A stretch of DNA of 64,000 nt from Holophagales bacterium (GTDB taxonomy: Bacteria; Acidobacteriota; Thermoanaerobaculia; Multivoradales; Multivoraceae): assembly GCA_009837885.1 (NCBI GenBank), contig VXSP01000029.1:29983-93982 (forward strand), read 5' to 3'. Below the pieces are notes generated by a model. It worked only from the letters and a program-made list of their open reading frames with translations, ran no database searches and was not told the origin of the DNA. This document shows, piece by piece, positions 1-7,041 of the stretch (positions within the stretch are counted from its first letter, which is position 1; the number at the start of each line of letters is the position of its first letter). Position numbers and translations under genes: made by a program.

Positions 1-1
1 A

Positions 2-316
2 GGCGCCGCCGTCTGGGGCAAGCGCGCCGGGTGGGTTCACTACGGCGGCCCGGTCGACGGCAGGCCCGTCGGCATCGCCATTCTCGACCACCCCGGGAAC
101 TTCCGCTACCCGACCTGGTGGCACGCCCGCGCCTACGGCCTGTTCGCCGCCAACCCCTTCGGCGTCCACGACTTCGAGAAGGCGAAGAAGGGCACGGGCG
201 ACTGGACCATTCCGGCGGGCGGCGAGCTACGGCTGCGGTATCGGCTTCTGTTCCACGACGGTGAGGTGTTGCCGGAGCAGCTCGACGGCGCGCTCCGGCA
301 GTACGCGGCCGACTAG
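2..316 (+). CDS. DUF6807 (PmoA-like) protein, C-terminal part
   Basis: The frame is open from base 2 to a TAG at 314-316, giving the last 104 residues of a protein whose start lies outside the window. The stretches WGKRAGWVHYGGPVDG, GIAILDHPGN, PTWWHARAYGLFAANPFG and WTIPAGGELRLRYRLLFHDG match the C-terminal half of the DUF6807 family, labelled 'methane oxygenase PmoA' in databases but unrelated to membrane methane monooxygenase. Its biochemical role is unknown. Family members are often encoded near Gfo/Idh/MocA oxidoreductases and sugar-type hydrolases, which fits the genes that follow. Family assignment is confident; function is not. Confidence 0.8.
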   Translation, partial: GAAVWGKRAGWVHYGGPVDGRPVGIAILDHPGNFRYPTWWHARAYGLFAANPFGVHDFEKAKKGTGDWTIPAGGELRLRYRLLFHDGEVLPEQLDGALRQYAAD

Positions 317-427
317 CCCTCGCGCGGGTAGACGGGAGACCTGCCGTGCTACCCTCGCCGCCGTCGCTCGGGCGTCCGGTCCAGCGTCGACAGAACGTAC
401 CGAGAACAACGCCTGGAGAGACTCCCA

Positions 428-937
428 ATGCGTCCAGCCCCCTTCGTTTCGATCGCGATTCTCGTCGCCTCCCTGGCGGCCGGCAGTCCGGCGTTCGCTG
501 GCGACGACAACGCCGTGGCGGCCGTGAAGGAGGTCTTCGAAACCGGTGTTGCCGCTCTGAACGAGGGCAATCTCGACGGTTTCCTCGACACGGTGCACGA
601 CGAGGCGCTCTCCTTCTATGCCTGCGGTCCCACGTCAGGCAAGCAGGGCCGGGAAGCATGCGCGCTCGACTGGCGCCTCTTCTTCAACACCACGACGAAG
701 GCGCGGTTCGAGACGCGGAACGAGGAGTACCGGATCATCGGCGACACTGGAATCGCCTACGGGGAGTACTCGCTGTCGGTGAACTACAACGGGCAGGGGC
801 GACAGACGGTGCACGAAGGTCGCTACACGATGACCTACACGCGGGTGGGCGACGAGTGGCGGATCGCCATGCAGCACAACACGCCCGTGGGTGACTCGCC
901 ACAGCCGGTGCGCGAGCTGGCGCGCGGGGCCCGTTGA
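428..937 (+). CDS. secreted NTF2-like (DUF4440/SnoaL-type) protein
   Basis: 169 residues. The first 24 (MRPAPFVSIAILVASLAAGSPAFA) form a Sec signal peptide ending in AFA. The rest has the NTF2-like pattern: a helical start (AVKEVFETGVAALNEGNLDGFLDTVHDEALSFY), a central loop, and paired strands ending in a YTMTYTRVGDEWRIAMQHNTP hairpin, as in DUF4440 proteins. These folds bind small ligands or act as enzyme-like scaffolds, and nothing here identifies a substrate. The gene stands alone, 111 bases after the previous stop, and the ATG at 428 follows GGAGAGACTCCC, which contains an acceptable ribosome-binding site. A large opposite-strand open frame overlaps the 3' end but looks like a GC-rich shadow. 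Confidence 0.75.
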   Translation: MRPAPFVSIAILVASLAAGSPAFAGDDNAVAAVKEVFETGVAALNEGNLDGFLDTVHDEALSFYACGPTSGKQGREACALDWRLFFNTTTKARFETRNEEYRIIGDTGIAYGEYSLSVNYNGQGRQTVHEGRYTMTYTRVGDEWRIAMQHNTPVGDSPQPVRELARGAR

Positions 938-1053
938 CCCGCGGCGTTCCCGCGACCGGCAACCTCCTCCGGGGCGTCGCGCTCCTGATGGCAGCGTTCG
1001 GATCCCTGGGGCACTGACGCCTCGACGTCCGGGAACCCCGACTCCACGCGACG

Positions 1054-2379
1054 ATGGGAAGGTGCGGGTTCTGCAATCGAGAGGCGGGTTTGTTCCGCCG
1101 CGAACACGCCGAGTGCGAACGCCTGAATGTCGAAGGCGTCCAGAGGCTGGCGGCCCTCGTAGCCGATCGCGAGTTGCCGCCGGGCGTGTGCGCGGAAGAG
1201 GTGCGCCGCGTTGCCGGTCGCCATCGGGTGTCCGCGGAACAACGGCAGGCCGCGCTCGCCGAAGGATGGCGGACGAGTGTGGCTGCCCGCCTGGGTGCGG
1301 GAGGGCTCGACTGCGAAGAGGAGGAGCGGCTCAGGGCGCTGCTGGGCGAGTTCGGCCTGAGCCCTCACGAAGTCGACACCGGCGGCCTCTGGAAGCAGGT
1401 GGCGCATCGACGCAAGCGCGCTGCCGAAGAGCGGGTGGGCGAGCTCGTGTCGGAAGCGATCTCGGTCGCTCGGAGTGCTGGCCCGGAGGAAGGTCCGGGC
1501 GATGTCGGCCCCCAGACAAGAATCGCTCTGGCCGTTGTCGAGGATGCGATTCGGCAGGTGGCGGACGAAGGCGAACTGTCGAACGCTGAACGTCGAGAGG
1601 CAGTGGTCGCCGGGTTGGAAGCGGAGATGGAGCGTCTCGTCGCTGGCGAGAAGGTCACCGCCGATCAGGAGAGAACGCTCGAGACCGTCTTCCTGCACTT
1701 CGGGCTCGACGACCATGAGAAGGAGAAGCTGAACAGGAACGGAGTTCATGAGCGCTTCGTTCAGGCGCTGGTCCTTTACGACCTTGCCGCAGGAGTCGCC
1801 GAGCAGCGGCAGCATGTGGATCCATCGGGAGACGACCTTCCGTTTCGCCTCAAGGGGTCCGAGACCCTTCTCTGGATGTTCCAGAACGTTGAGTACAGGA
1901 CGACCGAGTCGGAGATGTGGGGCTATTCCCTGGACGGAACGGGGTGGGTCGGTGAAGAAGAGATGTCCGTGAGCGACACCGGCCTCCTGGGCGTCACGAC
2001 GGGGCACCTGTACTTCTACAGCCCGAACCACCGCTTTCGAATTCCCCATGACCGCATCGTCACGCTACGACCTCGGGCGGATGGAATCGGGTTGACGCAG
2101 GACCGGCCGGAAGCCAGACCGGAGTACTTTCTGCTGGACGATGCGGACTTCGCCTACGAACTGTTGCGTAGCGTTCCGCTGGGGCAGCGGGAACCGCCGG
2201 ATTCCAGGCCGGCTCGCTCAGCCGGCGGAACCGGCTTCAAGCGCACCAGGCGGAAGGGACCGGAGGACGGCGGGAAGAGCGGGGAAGATATGAACGACGG
2301 TTGCGGGAAGGGCTGCGGCATGGGCTGCCTGGTCTTCGTTCCCATCGGCGTGTGCGTTTTCGCCGAGTTGGTCTTCTAG
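1054..2379 (+). CDS. zinc-ribbon / helical / PH-like domain protein with Cys-rich membrane tail
   Basis: 441 residues. It opens with a probable metal-binding ribbon (CGFC at 4-7 and a further Cys about 14 residues on). Helical segments follow, with two similar blocks (RALLGEFGLSPHEVD and ETVFLHFGLDDHEKEKLN) resembling short TerB-like repeats. From about residue 265 comes a beta-rich, PH-like region containing LLWMFQNVEYR, SVSDTGLLGVTTGHLYFYS, FRIPHDRIV and DGIGLTQDR. I recognise this order of parts from uncharacterised bacterial proteins. The last 25 residues hold CGKGCGMGC followed by a hydrophobic segment, so the protein may be anchored by its C terminus. The ATG at 1054 places the ribbon at the N terminus. 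The TAG stop overlaps an inverted repeat. No enzyme activity is evident. Confidence 0.7.
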   Translation: MGRCGFCNREAGLFRREHAECERLNVEGVQRLAALVADRELPPGVCAEEVRRVAGRHRVSAEQRQAALAEGWRTSVAARLGAGGLDCEEEERLRALLGEFGLSPHEVDTGGLWKQVAHRRKRAAEERVGELVSEAISVARSAGPEEGPGDVGPQTRIALAVVEDAIRQVADEGELSNAERREAVVAGLEAEMERLVAGEKVTADQERTLETVFLHFGLDDHEKEKLNRNGVHERFVQALVLYDLAAGVAEQRQHVDPSGDDLPFRLKGSETLLWMFQNVEYRTTESEMWGYSLDGTGWVGEEEMSVSDTGLLGVTTGHLYFYSPNHRFRIPHDRIVTLRPRADGIGLTQDRPEARPEYFLLDDADFAYELLRSVPLGQREPPDSRPARSAGGTGFKRTRRKGPEDGGKSGEDMNDGCGKGCGMGCLVFVPIGVCVFAELVF

Positions 2380-2430
2380 GAGCTTGCGCCACGGAAACGC
2401 AGCGCCGTGAGTTCTGTGGCGCAAGCTCCT
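2378..2430. repeat. family B hairpin element, copy 1
   Basis: Perfect 15-base inverted repeat: AGGAGCTTGCGCCAC at 2378-2392 and GTGGCGCAAGCTCCT at 2416-2430, with a 23-base loop. The last two bases of the preceding TAG stop codon (2377-2379) are the first two bases of the left arm. The same arms recur at 39796-39846, and single arms occur at 14911 and 19487-19497. There is no T-run after the right arm, so a classical intrinsic terminator is not supported. Confidence 0.8.
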
Positions 2431-2497
2431 GGGAAGGTGGGGGCTGGGGCCAAACATGGAGCCTGCGACAGGTTTGGCGGCGCTAGGCGGTCGTCCG

Positions 2498-3268
2498 CTA
2501 CTTGAAGGCCGGACTCTCGGCCTTACGGGAGCCGGGCGCCCAGATCCGCACCTGGCTGAAGCGGCCGGTGTCGTCGAACGAACCGAAGCCGACTCTTCCC
2601 CAGCCGAGCGGATCGCGGTCGGTCGACACCGTCGGCTGCTTCTCGCCGTCGAAGTAGACACGTAGCGAGCCGTCTTGGCGTTCGACCCGGACCCGCTTCC
2701 AGCCGCGCTCCCAGTCGACGCCTTCGTCCGGAATCGCGCCCATCGGCGCCCGGTCCGCGTTGTCGACCAGGAAGATGTTGTGGGCGCGGTCGTCCGGCTC
2801 CGTCGCCAGGTGGGCGTAGTAGTAGCGGTTCGGCCCCTCGAAGCCGAAGAAGACGCTGAGGTCCCGGTGGCCGTACTCCCTTCCGGTCTGCCATGCCTCG
2901 ACTTCGAGGACGAAGTCGGCGAGCAGGAGATCGTCGATCAGGGCGATGTTGAGCGGCGAACGGTGCTTCGGCTTGTACTTGCTGCCCCCCTCAAGGTCGA
3001 GGTAGCCGCGCCAGTCGCCTTCGCCGTACCCCCACGCTCGCTCGTCGCTGAAGGTGAAGTCGTCGAGCGCCGAGGCGTCGGTGAAGTCCTGGGAGTAGAC
3101 GAGTTCGTAGCCTTCCGGGACGCCTGACTGGGCGTAGAGGCCGCCGGCGGTGACGATGACGAAGAGAGTGGCCGAACTGAGCCAGACCGGCGCTTTGCGC
3201 CGGATGCCGGCGTGGACGCCGGCACACCCGGTCTGACGTTTCGTCGCGGTGCTGCGAACCCCGGCCAT
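2498..3268 (-). CDS. secreted concanavalin-like / DUF1080-type protein
   Basis: 256 residues. An unusually long positively charged n-region of about 28 residues is followed by a hydrophobic core (LSSATLFVIVTAGGLYAQ) that looks like an exported-protein signal. The mature part has the jelly-roll pattern of 3-keto-disaccharide hydrolase (DUF1080) and LamG-like proteins: YSQDF near the start, FVLEVEAWQTG, DLSVFFGFEG, RYYYAHLATE, WKRVRVERQDGSLRVYFDG and GRVGFGSFDDTGRF near the end. It probably binds or cleaves a glycan outside the cytoplasm. ATG is the only usual start after the upstream stop and overlaps the previous gene's TGA (TGATG), so the two are translationally coupled. A palindromic repeat lies inside the n-region coding sequence (3184-3234). 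Confidence 0.75.
   Translation of the reverse strand: MAGVRSTATKRQTGCAGVHAGIRRKAPVWLSSATLFVIVTAGGLYAQSGVPEGYELVYSQDFTDASALDDFTFSDERAWGYGEGDWRGYLDLEGGSKYKPKHRSPLNIALIDDLLLADFVLEVEAWQTGREYGHRDLSVFFGFEGPNRYYYAHLATEPDDRAHNIFLVDNADRAPMGAIPDEGVDWERGWKRVRVERQDGSLRVYFDGEKQPTVSTDRDPLGWGRVGFGSFDDTGRFSQVRIWAPGSRKAESPAFK
3184..3234. repeat. family A palindromic element inside a coding region
   Basis: 51 bases whose ends pair (AGACCGG with CCGGTCT) around two inner hairpins, CCGGCGC-ttt-GCGCCGG and GCCGGCGT-gg-ACGCCGGC. It belongs to the intergenic family A but lies in frame in the 5' end of the minus-strand gene at 2498-3268, where it encodes about 17 residues (QTGCAGVHAGIRRKAPV). Confidence 0.8.
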
Positions 3269-4737
3269 CAGACGGTCCGCGGGACCACGAACGGTTCGCG
3301 GTACTCGCGGGTCAGCAGGCGGCTCGCCTCCACGTCGCCTTCGATCGTCTCCGTGTCCGGGTCGATCTCGAGCCAGGGCCCGACGATCGGCTGTTCGATC
3401 TCCGGGTCGACGCCGTTCTTCGACAAGTGATCGAGGAACCGGTCGGCGGTGTCGCCGGCGTGGCGGAGCTTCGAGGCGATCTTCGACACCCTGGCCGGTC
3501 CGCCGGCTTCGCCGCGCAAGTAGGAGATGTTGCCGAGGTGGCAGAGGGCGCTCGACAGGTGGCCGTCCTCGATCGAGGCGGTCAGGTCCTCGCTGCGGCG
3601 GCTGCGCACGGCGTCGACGAAGTTCGCGTAGTGGTTGGCGCCGCCCTTCCAGCTCTCGAGCTTCTTGCCCTTCTTGTCATAGGCGGTGGCCTGCGTGTAG
3701 CTCGGGATCTGCACGTAGCCGTCCTCGCAGTGGACGATGACGCCGATGCTGGCGCCCAGATAGTCGTCCATGCCGTCGCGCCACTTGCCGCCCTGGGCCT
3801 TGGCGTCGTGCGGCAGGCCGCGGACCTCGAACAGCAGCGGCGCCCGCTCGTAGTCGTGGTACACGAACTGCGTGTTCGGGGTGTTGCCGTCGTCGACGTA
3901 GCCGAAGCGGCCGCCGACGCTGATCGTCCGCGGCGGCAGCGCCGGCTCGCCCAGCGCCCAGCGCGCGATGTCCATCTGGTGGATGCCCTGGTTGCCCAAG
4001 TCGCCGTTGCCGGTGTCGAAGACCCAGTGCCAGTCGTAGTGCAGGCGTTCGCGCATCAGCGCCTTCTTCGGCGCCGGGCCGCACCAGAGGTCGTAGTCGA
4101 CTGCCGGGTCGATCTTCTGGGCTCCTTCCACCCGGCCGATGCTCTCGCGCGGCTTGTAGCAGAGGCCGCGGGCGAGCTGGATCTCGCCGATGTGCCCTTC
4201 GTTGACCCAGGCCAGTGCGTCCTGGATCGATGGTGACGAGCGGATCTGGGTGCCGGTCTGGACGATGCGGTCGTACTTCGCGGCCGCGTGGACAATCTGG
4301 CGTCCCTCCCAGACGTTGTGGGATACGGGCTTCTCGAGGTACACGTCCTTGCCCGCCTGGCACGCCCACACGGCCTGCAGCGCGTGCCAGTGATTCGGGG
4401 TCGCGATGGACACCGCGTCGATGTCGTCGCGCTCCAGGAGCTCCCGGTAGTCGACGAACGTCAGCGGATCGGTGGCGCCGGCTTCGATCGCTTTGGCCCT
4501 CGCCGCTTCCAGCACGTTGCTGTCGACGTCGCATAGGGCGGCGACTTCGACGCCGGGCAGATCGATGAACTGATTGATGTGGTCCCGGCCGCGTCCGCGC
4601 AGGCCGACGACGGCGACGCGGAGCACCTCGTTCGGGCTCGCGGCGGCCGTGCCGGCCGAGGCACGGCAGCCAAGAGTTGTCGTGGCGGCGGCAGCGGCGG
4701 CCGAGCCGAGGAAAACGCGGCGGGTGATCGCGGACAT
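3268..4737 (-). CDS. Tat-exported Gfo/Idh/MocA family oxidoreductase
   Basis: 489 residues. The N terminus has a twin-arginine signal (ITRRVFLGSAAAAAA). The Rossmann core follows (RVAVVGLRGRGRDH, then VAALCDVD), with the family EKP motif in DVYLEKPVSHN and the C-terminal ligand-binding part including GDLGNQGIHQMDIARW. Family members reduce or oxidise sugars, inositols or their derivatives with NAD(P). Periplasmic members with Tat signals usually carry the cofactor out already bound. I chose the ATG at 4737 rather than the upstream one at 4845 because it is preceded by GGGAGGAACACC and begins the Tat signal directly. The stop overlaps the start of the lectin-fold gene downstream, so the two probably act on the same extracytoplasmic carbohydrate. 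Confidence 0.88.
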   Translation of the reverse strand: MSAITRRVFLGSAAAAAATTTLGCRASAGTAAASPNEVLRVAVVGLRGRGRDHINQFIDLPGVEVAALCDVDSNVLEAARAKAIEAGATDPLTFVDYRELLERDDIDAVSIATPNHWHALQAVWACQAGKDVYLEKPVSHNVWEGRQIVHAAAKYDRIVQTGTQIRSSPSIQDALAWVNEGHIGEIQLARGLCYKPRESIGRVEGAQKIDPAVDYDLWCGPAPKKALMRERLHYDWHWVFDTGNGDLGNQGIHQMDIARWALGEPALPPRTISVGGRFGYVDDGNTPNTQFVYHDYERAPLLFEVRGLPHDAKAQGGKWRDGMDDYLGASIGVIVHCEDGYVQIPSYTQATAYDKKGKKLESWKGGANHYANFVDAVRSRRSEDLTASIEDGHLSSALCHLGNISYLRGEAGGPARVSKIASKLRHAGDTADRFLDHLSKNGVDPEIEQPIVGPWLEIDPDTETIEGDVEASRLLTREYREPFVVPRTV

Positions 4738-4817
4738 GGTGTTCCTCCCAGAGTCGGAAGCGCGCCCGTGGGCGACCACCGATTGTAGCCGCCGCGGGCT
4801 GCTAGCGTGGTTGCTTG

Positions 4818-6347
4818 ATGCGGCTGGCCCGTTACCCGACACCACCTGCGGTCCTTGCAGCGGCGGTCTGCGTCGCCTGCCTCGCCGCCTGCGCGGTCGA
4901 AGCGCCGGCGGAGCCGCCGAACATCGTCTTCCTGCTGGTCGATGACCTTGGCGCGATGGACATCGCCGCCTTCAACCCGGACACCTTCTACGAGACGCCG
5001 AACATCGACCGGCTGGCGACGGGCGGGGTGCGCTTCACCCGGGGCTATGCCGCGAACCCGGTCTGCAGTCCGACCCGGTTCAGCATCATGACCGGCCGTT
5101 ACCCGACCCGGGTGGGCGCGACGAACTACTTCGCCGGCCGTCGCGAGGAGAAGTACGCGCCCGCGCCGCTGAACGACCGGATGCCGCTCGAGGAGTACAC
5201 GCTGGCCGAGGCGCTCCGGGACGGCGGCTACAGCACGGCGTTCCTGGGCAAGTGGCACCTGGGGCCGACGGAGGAGTTCTGGCCGCTGGCGCAGGGATTC
5301 GACGTGAACGTCGGCGGCCACCGCGGCGGTATGCCCCGGAGCTACTTCTCGCCCTACTCGAACCCGACTCTCGAGGACGGTCCCGAGGGCGAGCACCTCA
5401 CCGCGCGGCTCACCGATGAGGCGCTCGCCCTGCTCGACGGCTATGCGGCCGACGAGGAGGGCAGGCCCTTCCTGATCTACCTCTCGTACTACACGGTGCA
5501 CACGCCGCTGCGCGCGCCGGCGGGCCTGATCGAGAAGTACGCGGCGAAGGCCGGCGTCGAGGTGGGCGCGCCGGCCGACTTCGGCGACGAGGAGCAGGTC
5601 TGGCCGCGGGACGACCCGCGCCGGGTGCGCGAAGTCCAGAACCATGCCGTCTACGCGGCGATGGTGGAGACTCTGGACACGAGTGTCGGCCGCATCCTCG
5701 ACCGCCTCGATGCCCTGGACCTGGCCGACAACACGATCGTCGTCTTCTTCTCCGACAACGGCGGCCTGTCGACGGCGGAAGGGTCGCCCACCTCGAACCT
5801 TCCGCTGCGGGGCGGCAAGGGCTGGCTGTACGAGGGTGGCATCCGGGAGCCCATGATCGTGCGCTGGCCGGCCGTCGCGGCCGCTGGCGGTATGACCGCG
5901 GCGCCGGTCATCAGCACGGACTTCTACCCGACGCTGCTGGAAGCGGCGGGTGTCGAGCTTCGGCCCGAGATCGAAGTCGACGGATCGAGCTTCCTCGACC
6001 TGCTCCGCGGAGGCGAAGCGGGCGAGAACGCCGCGGCCGCGGCCTCCGAGCGCGACCTGTTCTGGCACTACCCGCACTACGCCAACCAGGGAGGCTTCCC
6101 GGGCGGTGCGATCGCACGCGGACGGTACAAGCTGATCGAGCGCTACGAGGACGGCAAGGTCCACCTCTACGACCTGGACGCCGACGTCGGCGAGAGGAAC
6201 GACCTGGCAGCCGAGCAACCCGAGGTGGTCGCCGAGATGCGCGGGCGGCTCCACGCCTGGTACGGCCAGGTCGGCGCCGGGTTCCTGAGCGCACTGCCGG
6301 ACGGCCCGGAACCCTGGCGGCCTGCCGAGACCTCAGCAGCCCCGTAG
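4818..6347 (+). CDS. lipoprotein sulfatase (type I, Cys-type)
   Basis: 509 residues. A lipobox (LAAC, Cys 25) predicts an outer- or inner-membrane lipoprotein. The alkaline-phosphatase-superfamily fold begins at NIVFLLVDDLGAMD, whose aspartates 42-43 bind the metal. The maturation motif CSPTR starts at Cys 83, the residue converted to formylglycine in sulfatases. Further conserved pieces are GKWHLG, FFSDNGG and LPLRGGKGWLYEGGIREPMIV. The substrate is probably a sulfated polysaccharide or glycoside. The gene is divergent from the Tat oxidoreductase across an 80-base gap. A TTG lies three bases upstream of the chosen ATG; either could be used. Its C-terminal stop faces that of hicB six bases away. 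Confidence 0.9.
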   Translation: MRLARYPTPPAVLAAAVCVACLAACAVEAPAEPPNIVFLLVDDLGAMDIAAFNPDTFYETPNIDRLATGGVRFTRGYAANPVCSPTRFSIMTGRYPTRVGATNYFAGRREEKYAPAPLNDRMPLEEYTLAEALRDGGYSTAFLGKWHLGPTEEFWPLAQGFDVNVGGHRGGMPRSYFSPYSNPTLEDGPEGEHLTARLTDEALALLDGYAADEEGRPFLIYLSYYTVHTPLRAPAGLIEKYAAKAGVEVGAPADFGDEEQVWPRDDPRRVREVQNHAVYAAMVETLDTSVGRILDRLDALDLADNTIVVFFSDNGGLSTAEGSPTSNLPLRGGKGWLYEGGIREPMIVRWPAVAAAGGMTAAPVISTDFYPTLLEAAGVELRPEIEVDGSSFLDLLRGGEAGENAAAAASERDLFWHYPHYANQGGFPGGAIARGRYKLIERYEDGKVHLYDLDADVGERNDLAAEQPEVVAEMRGRLHAWYGQVGAGFLSALPDGPEPWRPAETSAAP

Positions 6348-6353
6348 GGACCG

Positions 6354-6686
6354 CTACACGCCGCGGTCGGCCAGGTAGGTCTCGATCGCGTCGGCGACGA
6401 CCGCGTTCAGGCTTCTGTTCTCGATTCGAGAGAGAGTGCTCGCTCGGCGGTGGGTCGCGGGAGGGAGGCGGACGACGAATCGGCCTGAGAACGGCCTCTC
6501 TGGCTCTTCGCCGTCTTCCTCGCAGCCCTTCAGGTAGAAATCGACCGAGTCGTGAAATGCCTCGCGGACCTCGTCGATCGTCCGACCGCGAAAGTCCACA
6601 TGGTCTCGGTGCAGATTGACGACGACACCGTAGAACTCGTCGTCTTCGACCTCGACTTTGCCCAGGTAGCCCTTGTACTCCATCAT
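6354..6686 (-). CDS. hicB: HicB-type antitoxin
   Basis: 110 residues in two parts. The N-terminal HicB core runs from YKGYLGKVEVEDDEFYGVVVNL through DFRGRTIDEVREAFHDSVDFYLKGC. The C-terminal part (RFVVRLPPATHRRASTLSRIENRSLNAVVADAI, residues about 70-105) is a ribbon-helix-helix DNA-binding domain typical of HicB. It should neutralise the HicA product and repress the operon. The start overlaps the hicA stop (ATGATG region at 6681-6686). Either of two adjacent ATGs may be used. Confidence 0.9.
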   Translation of the reverse strand: MMEYKGYLGKVEVEDDEFYGVVVNLHRDHVDFRGRTIDEVREAFHDSVDFYLKGCEEDGEEPERPFSGRFVVRLPPATHRRASTLSRIENRSLNAVVADAIETYLADRGV

Positions 6687-6946
6687 GATGGCTGTACTCC
6701 CATTCGTCTCAGGAGGCCCCGAATCGCTCGAACCGTCGCGCGTCCCGTCCGGTTGGAGGGGTGCGGCCTGTGGAAGACTGCTCGGGTGCCGTCAGGGAAC
6801 CGGTAGCGGACCCTGGAACCCGCTCGCTCCTTGATCTCCGCTCCCAGTTCCACGAACAACCCTTCGATATCGTTCCAGTCAAGGTCCGCTTGGACGTTGG
6901 AGATCGCATCCAGAGTTCGACGATGCTTCCTTCGCACCGGCGACAT
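6683..6946 (-). CDS. hicA: HicA-type mRNA interferase toxin
   Basis: 87 residues with the small double-stranded-RNA-binding-like HicA fold: DWNDIEGLFVELGAEIKE, then AGSRVRYRF, VFHRPHP and a C-terminal helix RATVRAIRGLLRRMG. This is the HicA subgroup with GSR and HRPHP rather than GSHH near the active site; the His in HRPHP is the likely catalytic residue. The product is expected to cleave mRNA when not bound by HicB. It is the first gene of a two-gene minus-strand operon inserted between a sulfatase and an oxidoreductase operon. No clear ribosome-binding site precedes the ATG. Confidence 0.87.
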   Translation of the reverse strand: MSPVRRKHRRTLDAISNVQADLDWNDIEGLFVELGAEIKERAGSRVRYRFPDGTRAVFHRPHPSNRTGRATVRAIRGLLRRMGVQPS

Positions 6947-7041
6947 GATACTGCATTCTGGTACCGGATGATCCTCCGCCGTCCTCTTGAGTTCTGGAAC
7001 GAGCGGACCGGACGGCGCCCGTCCTGGCGCGGGTTTCCTCG

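Noticed and set aside
835..2049. 404-codon minus-strand open frame over the ribbon/PH-like gene
   Set aside because: No recognisable domain, low-complexity Arg/Pro-rich product, and the plus-strand frame matches a known uncharacterised family; it is a GC-rich shadow.
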